Shown in pieces: positions 15,644-24,167 of a stretch of DNA of 37,750 nucleotides. Below the pieces are notes generated by a model. That model was not told the DNA's origin, did not search any database, and worked only from the letters and a program-made list of their open reading frames with translations. The stretch's first letter is position 1, and each line of letters opens with the position of its first letter. The position numbers and the translations under genes are program-made. Where the stretch lies: contig CACZQN010000023.1 in the NCBI GenBank assembly GCA_902783375.1, forward strand, positions 1 to 37,750, given 5' to 3'. Origin of the DNA: an uncultured Lachnospiraceae bacterium. Lineage in GTDB: Bacteria; Bacillota; Clostridia; Lachnospirales; Lachnospiraceae.

Positions 15644-16909
15644 TTATCTGTTCACGGCCATCGGCTGTTTGTCGGACAGTCTCAGGAAGATGAAGCCCAG
15701 GGCGAAGAAGATTGCCAGGGAGGCGACGGCGATGTTGATGGTGCCGCCGGCGAGTTTGACGGTTGCGATGACGGCGGAGCCGAGGAATGAAGCACCTTTC
15801 GAGAAGATGTCGTAGATTCCAAAGTACTCTCCGGAGTTCTCCGGTGGGATGATCTTCGAGAAGTAGGAACGGGACAGGGACTGGATGGAGCCCTGGAAGC
15901 AGCCGACGCCGAAGGCGAGGATGCCGAAATCAATCAGGGTATGGAGTGTCAGGGCGTACAGACATACGCAGAAATACCCTGCGATGCAGACCAGGATCAG
16001 TGGGACGGTCTTGTGCTTCTTGGAGAGGCTTGCAAATACCAGCGAGCCGATCCAGGCGACGACCTGGGTGGCCAGCAGGAAGACGACCTGGCCGACGGTA
16101 GGAAGGCCAAGATCCGTTCCGATATTGATACAGTTGTCGATGATAGTACCGACACCGTCGATATACATGAAGAAAGCAATCAGGAAGAGCAGGACCTTCT
16201 TGTCCTTTGTCGCAATCTTTTTGAGCGTCCGGCCGATCTGTCGGAACGCTGCACCGACGGCGCCCTTTTCTGTATCGACATAGTTGATCTGCTTATAATT
16301 CTTCAGCAGCGGCATGGTCACCAGGAACCACCAGATACCGGTCACCGAGAAGCCGATGATCTTGGAGAGGCTCTCCGAGATCTTGCCAAGCATATCCGGT
16401 CCCAGGACATAGGCGACGAGCGCGACCAGGAACGGGATACACGAACCGATGTAGCCCCAGGCATATCCGTAGGAGGAGACCTGGTCCATCCTGTCGTCGG
16501 TTGTGACATCGTTCAGCATGGAGTCGTAGAAAGTCAGCGACGCGGCATATGCGATCTTGGTCAGGACGAACAGGACGATGAAGATCACCCATGTGGTCGC
16601 AAATCCGGTGATGATACAGCCGATCACGCCCAGTGAGACAGCCGTGGAGAAGAACAGCTTTTTGGTGTCTTTGTGGTCTGCAAATGCACCGAGTATCGGC
16701 CCGAGCAGTGCGACGACGATGGTCACGACCGCGACGGCGATCGAATAATACGCCGTTGCTTTGTCGGAAGTGATCTGTCCCGGGTTCGTACCGATTGCAA
16801 GATTCTTGAACCAGATCGGAATCAGGGAACAGGCAAGCATGGTGAAGGCGGAATTGCCGACATCATACAAAACCCAGGATTTTTCGGCCTTTGTCAGATT
16901 CTTAAACAT
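15644..16909 (-). CDS. MFS transporter, UMF1 (Atg22-like) family
   Basis: A 421-residue major facilitator protein with about twelve membrane segments. The opening KAEKSWVLYDVGNSAFTMLACSLIPIWFKN, then LLGPILGAFADHKDTKKLFF, is characteristic of the UMF1 family related to fungal Atg22 vacuole effluxers. DDRMDQVSSYGYAWGYIGS (residues about 138-156) is another hallmark of this family. The substrate is unknown; the fungal relatives export amino acids, so efflux is only suggested. GAGGAGG lies seven to eight bases before the ATG at 16909. It has its own promoter and ends against a bidirectional terminator shared with srtB. Confidence 0.85.
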   Translation of the reverse strand: MFKNLTKAEKSWVLYDVGNSAFTMLACSLIPIWFKNLAIGTNPGQITSDKATAYYSIAVAVVTIVVALLGPILGAFADHKDTKKLFFSTAVSLGVIGCIITGFATTWVIFIVLFVLTKIAYAASLTFYDSMLNDVTTDDRMDQVSSYGYAWGYIGSCIPFLVALVAYVLGPDMLGKISESLSKIIGFSVTGIWWFLVTMPLLKNYKQINYVDTEKGAVGAAFRQIGRTLKKIATKDKKVLLFLIAFFMYIDGVGTIIDNCINIGTDLGLPTVGQVVFLLATQVVAWIGSLVFASLSKKHKTVPLILVCIAGYFCVCLYALTLHTLIDFGILAFGVGCFQGSIQSLSRSYFSKIIPPENSGEYFGIYDIFSKGASFLGSAVIATVKLAGGTINIAVASLAIFFALGFIFLRLSDKQPMAVNR

Positions 16910-16950
16910 AAATTTTTTCCTCCTCGTGAACAGGAATACCTATTTGATCC

Positions 16951-16979
16951 AGTATACCATACTCCACAGAAAAGAACAA
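16951..16979 (-). promoter_or_regulatory. Promoter of the MFS gene
   Basis: On the minus strand: TTGTTC (16979-16974), 17 bases, TATACT (16956-16951), about 41 bases before the start codon. Confidence 0.55.
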
Positions 16980-17033
16980 CAATACTTAACCGAAATTTGC
17001 CAGTCATGAGCGCTGCCCGCAGCTGCGGACGAT

Positions 17034-17067
17034 GCTTCAGCGGAGAGGCAGTGCCTCACGCCGAAGC
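17034..17067 (-). terminator. Stem-loop spanning the recombinase stop codon
   Basis: GCTTC (17034-17038) pairs with GAAGC (17063-17067), with GAGGCA-G-TGCCTC (17045-17057) as a perfect inner hairpin and one mismatch between. The TGA stop (17058-17056, minus) is inside. There is no T-run, so it may protect or punctuate the mRNA rather than terminate. A second perfect palindrome CCGCAGCTGCGG lies at 17017-17028. Confidence 0.4.
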
Positions 17068-17688
17068 CTTCTCCTCCGCGTCCGCCGGTCCGTGATCTCT
17101 GATGGCGAGGGCCTTGTAGCGGAAGGTGGACAGGGGCATGTCTGCAAGCCTCGCGGCAGCCGTCATCGAGATTTCTTTATTCATCCATTTTTCATATGCT
17201 TCTGAGAAATGTTCCGGCAGTGGTTTTTCCGGCCGTCCCAGGTGGATGCCTCTGGCTTTCGCTGCCGCAATACCCTCCGCCTGGCGGAGCCGGATATTTG
17301 CCCGCTCATTCTCTGCGACGAACGACAGCAGCTGCAGGACGATATCGGAGATAAAGGTCCCGAGCAGGTCCTTGCCGCGGCGGGTGTCGAGCAGCGGCAT
17401 ATCCATCACCACGATGTCGATCTTCTTATCCTTCGTCAGATACCGCCACTGCGCGAGGATTTCCTCATAATTGCGCCCGAGGCGGTCGATGCTCTTAATA
17501 TAAAGAAGGTCATCGGGCTTCATCTTGCGGAGCAGCCGCCGGTACATCGGCCGGTTGAAGTCCTTTCCGGACTGCTTCTCAACAATGATATTTCGTTCGG
17601 GAACACCGGCATCCCGCATGGCGATCAGCTGCCGGTCTTCATTCTGGTCCCTTGAGCTTACACGGACATAACCATAGATATTACTCAT
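17056..17688 (-). CDS. Small serine recombinase (resolvase/invertase family)
   Basis: A 210-residue site-specific recombinase. The catalytic domain reads IYGYVRVSSRDQNEDRQ with nucleophile Ser11. It continues with VEKQSGKDFNRPMYRRLLRKMKPDDLLYIKSIDRLGRN, where the R-P-x-x and S-x-D-R-x-x-R blocks are the active-site arginines. The C-terminal HTH_7-like domain (ISMTAAARLADMPLSTFRYK) binds DNA. Size and domain order match DNA invertases and resolvases, not the large integrases. The frame is open upstream, but AAGGGAGTCAAT before ATG 17688 and the canonical opening fix the start. It is not flanked by a transposase. It could invert a local segment or be a transposon relic; no invertible repeat pair was found by eye. 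Confidence 0.88.
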   Translation of the reverse strand: MSNIYGYVRVSSRDQNEDRQLIAMRDAGVPERNIIVEKQSGKDFNRPMYRRLLRKMKPDDLLYIKSIDRLGRNYEEILAQWRYLTKDKKIDIVVMDMPLLDTRRGKDLLGTFISDIVLQLLSFVAENERANIRLRQAEGIAAAKARGIHLGRPEKPLPEHFSEAYEKWMNKEISMTAAARLADMPLSTFRYKALAIRDHGPADAEEKASA

Positions 17689-17713
17689 ATTGACTCCCTT
17701 CTGACGACGTAGT

Positions 17714-17734
17714 GTTCTGACAGTATACCAGAAC
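17714..17734 (-). promoter_or_regulatory. Recombinase -10 box inside an inverted repeat
   Basis: GTTCTG (17714-17719) and CAGAAC (17729-17734) form an inverted repeat around the minus-strand -10 TATACT (17727-17722). No clear -35 was seen. This may be an operator or the recombinase's own binding site. Confidence 0.45.
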
Positions 17735-18050
17735 TGAGTGAAGAGGGAAAGTACACAATACGCGAAATGTTCGCTGTAAAAAATGCTGAAAACATAAATC
17801 AAGTAAGACAAAAATAGAAGAACTCCGTATTAGCGGATTATAATCCAAAAATAAATCGGCTTTGCAGATGTTAAAAAGTATACTTACCTGCCGTAAGATT
17901 CTGCCAGCCAGATATTTGTAATTGTGGTTAAATTTTCTCCTTTTTATAGCATAAACCCCGCGAATTGTCAATTCACATAGCACTCACATCGGAAAGGTGG
18001 AGTGAATTTCATTTTGTGAAAACGTATACCTTTTGAATTGTGAGGAAAAG
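17735..18050. other. AT-rich spacer between divergent recombinase and ATPase genes
   Basis: No gene is supported. It holds a perfect palindrome GAATTG-T-CAATTC (17962-17974), another GAATTGT at 18034, a small hairpin CTTAC/GTAAG near 17885-17899, and a possible -10 TATACC (18025-18030) for the ATPase gene with no convincing -35. AT content looks higher than the flanking genes. Confidence 0.45.
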
Positions 18051-19340
18051 ATGTTAAAACGGAAATTTGATCTGGAGCTGGCGGAGTGGGAAAAAAGCGG
18101 CAGTTCCAATGTGCTGGTTGTGGAAGGGATCCGGCAGTGCGGGAAAACGATGACAGTCAGGCGTTTTGCTGAGAAGAATTACGGAAAGGTCCTGTGGCTG
18201 GACTTCCGGGGGGATCCGCGGGCGAAGGAAGTGGCCGGAGCGACCGGCAGTGTGTCATACATGAACCTGCTGCTGACAGCGGGCTACGGCGTGAATCTGG
18301 AAGAGGACGGGATTCTCATCCTGGATCAGCTGGATGTGGTGGACCCGAAAGCGCTGGCACAGCTGCTGTCCATCTATCGGAAGGACGGGCATTATCCGTT
18401 GATTGCCATCACCGGGAAGAATCAGGTCGATCCGGAAGAGATGCAGCGGCTGGGAATCCCGGTGAAGACCATGTGGCCGCTTGATTTTGAGGAATTTCTC
18501 TGGGCAGCCGGCGCCGAGGAGAATACTGGGGAGACGCTCCGGGAATGCCTGCAGGAGAAAAAGCCGGTTCCAGATAAGCTGCATCAGTTCATGGAGCAGA
18601 CGCTGTTTCGCTATATCACCGTCGGCGGATTTCCGGCAGCGGTGGAGGCATATCTGAAAAGCGAAGCCTATCAGGATGCGCATGCGGTGCTGCAGCAGAT
18701 GCGGGACAGCGTACAGCAGGACTTCGAAGCGCGTTTTACCAGAATCCGCTCGAAAAATATGATGCTGGTCATGGATTCGATTCCGGTGCATCTGGCGGAG
18801 GACTATAAGAAATTCCAGTTCAACAAGGTGGGCGGCAATGGATCGGGGAGTCGGTTCGAGCAGGATGTGGTCGAAGCGGAGAAGCTCGGCTATCTGTACC
18901 GCTGTTTTAACCTGAAGGAACCCTGGATCCGGGAGGATACGATCCAGAGCGGGAACTACATGGCGCTGCTTTCGGACATCGGCTGGTACATGGCCTCCAT
19001 ACCGGCGTATTTCAGTGAGAAAGCACTCTGCAGAGATTTCAGCGGGAGAGATCATGCGATTCTGCAGAGTCTCTTCGCGGATTTCCTGGCCAAGGCGGGC
19101 AAATCTATGTATTACTACCGCCGGAGATCCGGCATGACGATCGATCTCGTCCTTCCGGGCGAGCAGGGGTCCGTCGTCGTGGAATTTCTGCACAAGGGAA
19201 ATGACAAGGCGGCCCGTACGATCCTGATGGAGGAGCCGGAGCGGGTGGAAAAGGGAATCATCTTCGGCAGCTGGAATATCGAAGAGAAAGAGCGCATGCT
19301 CTGCCTCCCGTGGTATATGGGGTATTTCCTTCTGACGTGA
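18051..19340 (+). CDS. AAA-family ATPase with DUF4143 C-terminal domain
   Basis: A 429-residue protein of the AAA_14/DUF4143 family, common stand-alone ATPases of unknown role in gut bacteria. The Walker A is VEGIRQCGKT (residues 24-33, Lys32), close to the usual G-x-R-Q-x-G-K-T of the family. The Walker B region is ILILDQLDVV, where the usual acidic D-E pair is D-Q, so hydrolysis may be weakened. The C-terminal third has the DUF4143 pattern, including AKAGKSMYYYRRRSGMTIDLVL. A TTG upstream is in frame, but GAGGAAAAG places the start at ATG 18051. It stands alone. Function is not known; links to toxin-antitoxin or phage defence have been speculated for the family but nothing here shows that. 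Confidence 0.82.
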   Translation: MLKRKFDLELAEWEKSGSSNVLVVEGIRQCGKTMTVRRFAEKNYGKVLWLDFRGDPRAKEVAGATGSVSYMNLLLTAGYGVNLEEDGILILDQLDVVDPKALAQLLSIYRKDGHYPLIAITGKNQVDPEEMQRLGIPVKTMWPLDFEEFLWAAGAEENTGETLRECLQEKKPVPDKLHQFMEQTLFRYITVGGFPAAVEAYLKSEAYQDAHAVLQQMRDSVQQDFEARFTRIRSKNMMLVMDSIPVHLAEDYKKFQFNKVGGNGSGSRFEQDVVEAEKLGYLYRCFNLKEPWIREDTIQSGNYMALLSDIGWYMASIPAYFSEKALCRDFSGRDHAILQSLFADFLAKAGKSMYYYRRRSGMTIDLVLPGEQGSVVVEFLHKGNDKAARTILMEEPERVEKGIIFGSWNIEEKERMLCLPWYMGYFLLT

Positions 19341-19407
19341 CGGCCCGATCCGGCAGGAGAATTGCTCCCGGCACGAAAGATCCGACGGCATTTTTGCCTG
19401 AAATGAG

Positions 19408-19436
19408 TGGACGAAAAGTGCCATTGATGGTACACT
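19408..19436 (+). promoter_or_regulatory. Candidate promoter of the carboxylesterase gene
   Basis: TGGACG (19408-19413), 17 bases, TACACT (19431-19436), 40 bases before the ATG at 19477. The -35 is weak and lies in TGGACGAAAAG, a word that recurs near 36948. Confidence 0.4.
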
Positions 19437-19476
19437 GATAGTGTTGTGTTACCAGATCTGCAACAGGGAGGTTTAC

Positions 19477-20982
19477 ATGAAATTCTTATTGGAAAATGGT
19501 GCGCCGGTGGTCGTACTGGCGGATGGGAGAAAACTGGCCGGTCTCTGTGAAGACGGCTATTATGTATTCAAAGGCATTCCGTATGCAAAGGCGGAGCGGT
19601 TCCATGCCCCGGAACCTTCTTTCTGGGAGGGAACACTCGACTGCACCGCATTTGGCAAAAAAGCCATGCAGGTGTTTGACAAACCGAACCCGTGGGGTGG
19701 TCCGGTGGCTGACGCTTCGGAATTCAGCGAGGATTGCCTGAATCTGAACATCTACATTCCTGCAGAAGCTGCCGAGGCAGCGGAGACAGGCCTGCCGGTC
19801 CTGTTTGATATCCACGGCGGTTCCTTCCAGGACGGCAGCAACCAGCAGAAGACACCGCAGGCTGCGATTCACGGAAATCCGTATATCTATGTGGCCATTA
19901 ACTATCGTCTCGGAATTCTGGGATATGCTTATCTGAAGAATCTGCTCGGTGATGCCTATGCAGACAGCGGCAACCTCGGCACCATGGACCAGCTGCAGGC
20001 ACTGCGGTTTGTGAAGAACTACATCGCAGCGTTCGGCGGGGATCCGGACCGGATCACCGTGCTTGGCGCTTCCGCAGGGGCGAAGGCAATCGGCACCCTG
20101 ATGCTGCTGCCGGAATTTGACCGGCTGGCTTCCCAGGTGATTCTTTCCTCCGGTGCAACGCAGGCGGTCAGAAGCATCGAAACAGCAGACAAGATGACGA
20201 GAAATTTCCTGCTCTCGATGAAGAAAGTGGCCGGAACCGATGATCCTGCTGCACTCCTGACGATGGATCCGTACGAGCTGATGCAGGTTCAGAAGGATTT
20301 CATCGACAACCCGGGCAGCACCTGCATGTTCGGACCGGTCGCAGACGGTATTACCGTTCCGGTGGACGCAGAATCGGTGATCCTTGCGGGGACATCCTTC
20401 ACCGGCCGTGCGATGGTGGGATCCAATCTGCATGAGCTGTGCTTCCACAAGATGATGGGGGTCAATCTCGAGGAGAGAGGCCCGGTGATTGCGTGGGCAC
20501 TCTTTGGAAATAACGGTGCCATTGCCGATCAGGATTTCGCGGATTACATGGCGGCTCATCCGGATGCAACGGCAGATGAAAAGAATGATTTCTGGACAAA
20601 GATTCTGTCCGACTATATGTACCGCACCTACACGGAGCGGCTCGCTGCGCGTCTGGCGGCGAAGGGCGACAAGGTCTGGCAGTATGAGGCGGCACTTGCA
20701 CCGGCCATGCATGTCTTTGACCAGCTCCTGGCGTTCAATGACCTGACGAACTTCCCGATGATCCAGGGTGAAGAGAATCTCCGGATCGCGAAAGAAGTCG
20801 GCGCGAAGATCTACGAGAGCTTCAGGAACTTCATCCTGACCGGCGACCCGCAGGTAGAAGGCTGGGAAAGCCTCGATCCTGCAGACCCGAAGAAGATGGT
20901 GTGGGATGTGGAAAGCAAGGTTATGGCGGTCGCCGAACTGCCGACCTTGCAGAACGTACCGGAGGATATCTACCGGCTTTAA
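19477..20982 (+). CDS. Type B carboxylesterase
   Basis: A 501-residue esterase of the carboxylesterase type B (COesterase) family, alpha/beta hydrolases acting on carboxylic esters. The pattern FKGIPYAKAERF, ADASEFSEDCLNLNIY, FDIHGGSFQDGS (oxyanion region) and INYRLGILGY is typical. The nucleophile elbow is GASAGA with Ser199 instead of the usual GESAGG. Taking Bacillus PnbA (S189, E310, H399) as guide, Glu320 in SNLHELCF and His412 in PAMHVFDQ fall at matching spacing, so the triad looks intact. No signal peptide is seen. The frame is open to GTG 19441, but GGGAGG before ATG 19477 decides the start. It is followed by an elaborate terminator. Natural substrate unknown. Confidence 0.88.
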   Translation: MKFLLENGAPVVVLADGRKLAGLCEDGYYVFKGIPYAKAERFHAPEPSFWEGTLDCTAFGKKAMQVFDKPNPWGGPVADASEFSEDCLNLNIYIPAEAAEAAETGLPVLFDIHGGSFQDGSNQQKTPQAAIHGNPYIYVAINYRLGILGYAYLKNLLGDAYADSGNLGTMDQLQALRFVKNYIAAFGGDPDRITVLGASAGAKAIGTLMLLPEFDRLASQVILSSGATQAVRSIETADKMTRNFLLSMKKVAGTDDPAALLTMDPYELMQVQKDFIDNPGSTCMFGPVADGITVPVDAESVILAGTSFTGRAMVGSNLHELCFHKMMGVNLEERGPVIAWALFGNNGAIADQDFADYMAAHPDATADEKNDFWTKILSDYMYRTYTERLAARLAAKGDKVWQYEAALAPAMHVFDQLLAFNDLTNFPMIQGEENLRIAKEVGAKIYESFRNFILTGDPQVEGWESLDPADPKKMVWDVESKVMAVAELPTLQNVPEDIYRL

Positions 20983-21012
20983 GACTGATGATCTGAAAAT
21001 GAGTATATGAAA

Positions 21013-21106
21013 CCCCGCGGACAAACACTACCTGGGCGCTGTGTGCGCGGATGCATAAATGCATCTGCATACATGCACCTACGTAGTGTTTGTCCGCGGG
21101 GGTTTT
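21013..21106 (+). terminator. Large branched terminator after the carboxylesterase gene
   Basis: A perfect 19-bp stem (21013-21031 with 21083-21101) is followed by a TTTTATTTT tract. Its 51-base loop holds three further hairpins: GCGC-TGTGT-GCGC (21036-21048), GATGCAT-AA-ATGCATC (21050-21065) and TGCAT-AC-ATGCA (21066-21077). The result is a cloverleaf-like fold far larger than ordinary terminators. Confidence 0.8.
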
Positions 21107-21195
21107 ATTTTGCTGCAGTTTTCAGATCGCTGCCAACCGTCCCGTATTGCTCATCCCATTTGCCAGCATAAAAGCGAAAGTGAGATGGAAATGTG

Positions 21196-21224
21196 TTGAG
21201 TTAGCGATGAAGAAAATGTATAAT
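21196..21224 (+). promoter_or_regulatory. Promoter of the CocE-type hydrolase gene
   Basis: TTGAGT (21196-21201), 17 bases, TATAAT (21219-21224): near-consensus, 34 bases before the start codon. Confidence 0.7.
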
Positions 21225-21258
21225 AAAGTGTCAGACAGAATAAGAACCTGAAGGGGGT

Positions 21259-23067
21259 ATGAGCATGACAGAGGAAGAAAAGCGCGAAGCGCTGAAGCAG
21301 AGAGAAGAGATGATGCGCCAGATGATGGAGCGGATGAAGAAGCAGTATGAAGAACTGCCGCTTCCGATCGTGTCGGAGCTGGAGTCCTATGAAGAGGTGA
21401 TGCTGCCGGCGGATGACGGCGTGAAGTTGCGGACCGAGATCTGGAGACCGGTGGAGCCGCATGTCGCGCCGACGGTGGTCGTGCGCTGCTGCTACCCGAG
21501 ACAGCAGGAGATGCTAAAGATCAAGGCGGAAGCGTATGTGAAGCGCGGCTTTGCCTTTGTCGTGCAGTGGTGCCGCGGGACCGGCGGATCGGAAGGCGCG
21601 TGGGTGCCGAATGAGTATGACCGCGCGGACGGCCTGTCGCTGATGCGCTACCTCGAAGCGGATGAGCGGATCGAATCCATGGGCTACTGGGGCGATTCCT
21701 ATCTGGCATTTACCGGGTGGGTCATGGCAGACGCGGTGCCGCCGAAGATGAAGACCATGTATCTGGGAGTCTATGGCTGTGACCGCCATACTTCCGCCTA
21801 CAAAGACGGCCTGTTCCGTCAGGACATCCTGACGGCGTGGGCACATGACAATGCGGGTCGTGTCATCGAAGCGGATTATCTGGAATCAGCCGCGTACCGC
21901 CCACAGGTGGAGGTCGATGAAGCCATGTGGGGCGGGAAGCTCCCGTGGTACCGCGACTGGATTACGAATACAGACCGTGACTGTGAATACTGGAACCATG
22001 GTTTCTGGAAAATGCTCCATGATATCCCGGGGAAGATCCAGATCCCGATCTATGTCAAAGATGGCTGGTATGACCATCACCTCGGCAGTGCGATCGCAAC
22101 CTACGAGCTGCTGTCCCCGGAGGCGCGGGCACACTCTGTGCTGAAGCTCGGCCCGTGGAACCATGGCTATATGCCGGCCGTGACGCATCAGCCGATCGAC
22201 AACCTGGAGGATGACTCCGCGACATCGCCGGCGTTCTGGTTTGACCAGATCCTCCGGAAGAAAGAATATGGCCCGGAATCAGTTGAGACCTACATGATCG
22301 GCGCTGACCGCTGGGATGTGGCGCATTCCTATCCGATCCCGGTCAAAGAGACGAAAAAGATTTTCCTCGATGCGACCAAAGCAGCAAGAGAGACTGCGGC
22401 AGAAGGATTCGGAACCAATGAGAAGGCAGCCGGCGGCCTGACGGAAGGAAAAGGCCAGACGGCAGAAACGGCACAGGCGAACGGAGCGCCGGAGCAGGTT
22501 GCGCTGACGGGCTTCACCTATGACCCACTGAACCCGGTGCACTCCTGCGGTGCGGAATCGCTCTTCCAGACCAGCTGGACCGATGGCGGCAGCCGGCCAC
22601 AGCCGGAGGTCGGCTATCGCGATGATGTGCTCTCCTTCCTCTCGGCTCCGATCGGGGATGACCTGGAGATGAACGGCAGAATCAATGTGAAGCTTTTCGT
22701 CAGCACCGATGTGGAGGATACAGCGTTCTTTGCAAAACTGATGGAGGTCTTCCCGGACGGGACGGCTGTCAACATCCGTGGAACCATCACGACCCTGGCC
22801 TACAGAAACGGTGCCACAAAACGTGGGAAATACACCCCGGGCCAGATTGTGGAGATCAACCTGACCATGTGGGATGTGGCATGGCGCCTTAAGGCGGGTT
22901 CCCGGCTGCGGCTCGACATCACATCGTCCGACTTCCCGCAGTACGCGGTGCATGGAAATGTCACGGGTCCGTGGTCGCTGGTGCGCACGGAAGACACGAA
23001 GATCGCACATCAGACCATTTACACGGGCGGAGAATACCCGTCGGTGATTGAATTACCTGTCGTATAA
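21259..23067 (+). CDS. CocE/NonD-family S15 hydrolase (X-Pro dipeptidyl-peptidase fold)
   Basis: A 602-residue alpha/beta hydrolase of the CocE/NonD family, which includes cocaine esterase, alpha-amino acid ester hydrolases and X-Pro peptidases. The opening SYEEVMLPADDGVKLRTEIWRP is typical. Catalytic residues are Ser147 (YWGDSYLAF), Asp272 (GWYDHHLG) and His302 (GPWNHGYM), with spacing close to CocE (S117, D259, H287). The C-terminal jelly-roll has LTMWDVAWRLKAGSRLRLDITSSDFPQY. An Ala/Glu/Gly/Thr-rich low-complexity insert (residues about 375-415) separates the cap and jelly-roll regions. GAAGGGGG precedes the ATG; Met3 is an alternative start. There is no signal peptide. It probably shares an mRNA with manA, 22 bases downstream. 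Confidence 0.86.
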   Translation: MSMTEEEKREALKQREEMMRQMMERMKKQYEELPLPIVSELESYEEVMLPADDGVKLRTEIWRPVEPHVAPTVVVRCCYPRQQEMLKIKAEAYVKRGFAFVVQWCRGTGGSEGAWVPNEYDRADGLSLMRYLEADERIESMGYWGDSYLAFTGWVMADAVPPKMKTMYLGVYGCDRHTSAYKDGLFRQDILTAWAHDNAGRVIEADYLESAAYRPQVEVDEAMWGGKLPWYRDWITNTDRDCEYWNHGFWKMLHDIPGKIQIPIYVKDGWYDHHLGSAIATYELLSPEARAHSVLKLGPWNHGYMPAVTHQPIDNLEDDSATSPAFWFDQILRKKEYGPESVETYMIGADRWDVAHSYPIPVKETKKIFLDATKAARETAAEGFGTNEKAAGGLTEGKGQTAETAQANGAPEQVALTGFTYDPLNPVHSCGAESLFQTSWTDGGSRPQPEVGYRDDVLSFLSAPIGDDLEMNGRINVKLFVSTDVEDTAFFAKLMEVFPDGTAVNIRGTITTLAYRNGATKRGKYTPGQIVEINLTMWDVAWRLKAGSRLRLDITSSDFPQYAVHGNVTGPWSLVRTEDTKIAHQTIYTGGEYPSVIELPVV

Positions 23068-23089
23068 GGGGGATTTCTGAAGGAGGAGA

Positions 23090-24106
23090 ATGATGAAGGC
23101 GCAGCCACTTTTTATGGAACCGGTTTTTAAGGAGATGATCTGGGGCGGAACCGCCCTCCGCGATGTCTTCGGATATGATATTCCGGGAGATGATACGGGA
23201 GAATGCTGGGCCATCAGTGCCCATGAAAATGGAGACTGCACGGTCCGCACCAGAAATGCGGACGGAACCCCGGCGCCGACCGACCTTGACGGCATAAAGC
23301 TCTCCGCACTGTACCGCGAGATGCCGGCACTGTTCTGGGGCGATGCGGCAGAAGGCGCACCGGCCCGTTTCCCGATCCTCACCAAAATCCTTGCGGCAGC
23401 GGATGATCTCTCGATCCAGGTTCACCCGGACGATGCCTATGCCCACGAACACGAGAACGGGGCGGACGGCAAGACGGAGTGCTGGTATGTCATCGATGCC
23501 AAGCCGGATGCGACCATCATCATCGGTCACAATGCTTCTTCCAAAGAGGAACTGAAGCAGATGATGGACGAGAAGCGTTTCAAGGAGCTGGTCCGCGAGA
23601 TCCCGGTCAAGAAGGGTGATTTCTTCTTCATCGAGGCCGGAACCGTTCATGCCATCAAAGCCGGGACCCTGATCCTTGAGACACAGCAGAATACCGATAT
23701 CACCTACCGTCTCTATGACTACGACCGCCTGCAGAACGGGAAACCGCGGGAACTGCATCTGGAGAAATGCCTCGATGTGATTCCCTGCCCGTATCAGCCG
23801 AAGAAAGTTCCGCACGCAGAGGTCAGGGCATTTTCAAACGGATCCTATATCCGGAACCTGGTGACCTGCGGCCTCTTCGGCGTCAACCTGATCAGTGTCA
23901 CGGACGAACTGAAGATCTGCGGGAAAGATGTCCGGAAGACCTTCACTATCGTGAGCGTGCTGGACGGCGAAGGCGCCATCACCAGGGCCGCTGACAGCGC
24001 AGAGACCTGGCAGATCCGGAAGGGCGAGCATATGATCCTGCCGGCAGACTTCGGTGCCTACACCCTGACCGGCAATCTGCAGATCGTGACATCCTGGCCG
24101 GAGTAA
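23090..24106 (+). CDS. manA: Mannose-6-phosphate isomerase, class I
   Basis: A 338-residue type I phosphomannose isomerase, a cytosolic zinc enzyme converting mannose-6-phosphate to fructose-6-phosphate. It is of the shorter Firmicute form (about 310-340 residues). Zinc ligands read from motifs are Gln110 and His112 in QVHPDD, Glu130 in TECWYV, and His187 in GTVHAI. The opening PLFMEPVFKEMIWGGTALRD is diagnostic. AAGGAGGAG lies directly before ATG 23090 (ATG 23093 is an alternative). It follows the CocE-type gene by 22 bases without a promoter, so the two are probably co-transcribed. Confidence 0.93.
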   Translation: MMKAQPLFMEPVFKEMIWGGTALRDVFGYDIPGDDTGECWAISAHENGDCTVRTRNADGTPAPTDLDGIKLSALYREMPALFWGDAAEGAPARFPILTKILAAADDLSIQVHPDDAYAHEHENGADGKTECWYVIDAKPDATIIIGHNASSKEELKQMMDEKRFKELVREIPVKKGDFFFIEAGTVHAIKAGTLILETQQNTDITYRLYDYDRLQNGKPRELHLEKCLDVIPCPYQPKKVPHAEVRAFSNGSYIRNLVTCGLFGVNLISVTDELKICGKDVRKTFTIVSVLDGEGAITRAADSAETWQIRKGEHMILPADFGAYTLTGNLQIVTSWPE

Positions 24107-24167
24107 GCCAGGCGGAAAAGAACGCATGGATACGAGACGTGATCAGGAACAAAGTGGAGATAAAAGG

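Noticed and set aside
19486-21024. A 512-codon open frame antisense to the carboxylesterase
   Set aside because: Mirror of an intact gene with complete triad; would run through the terminator stem.
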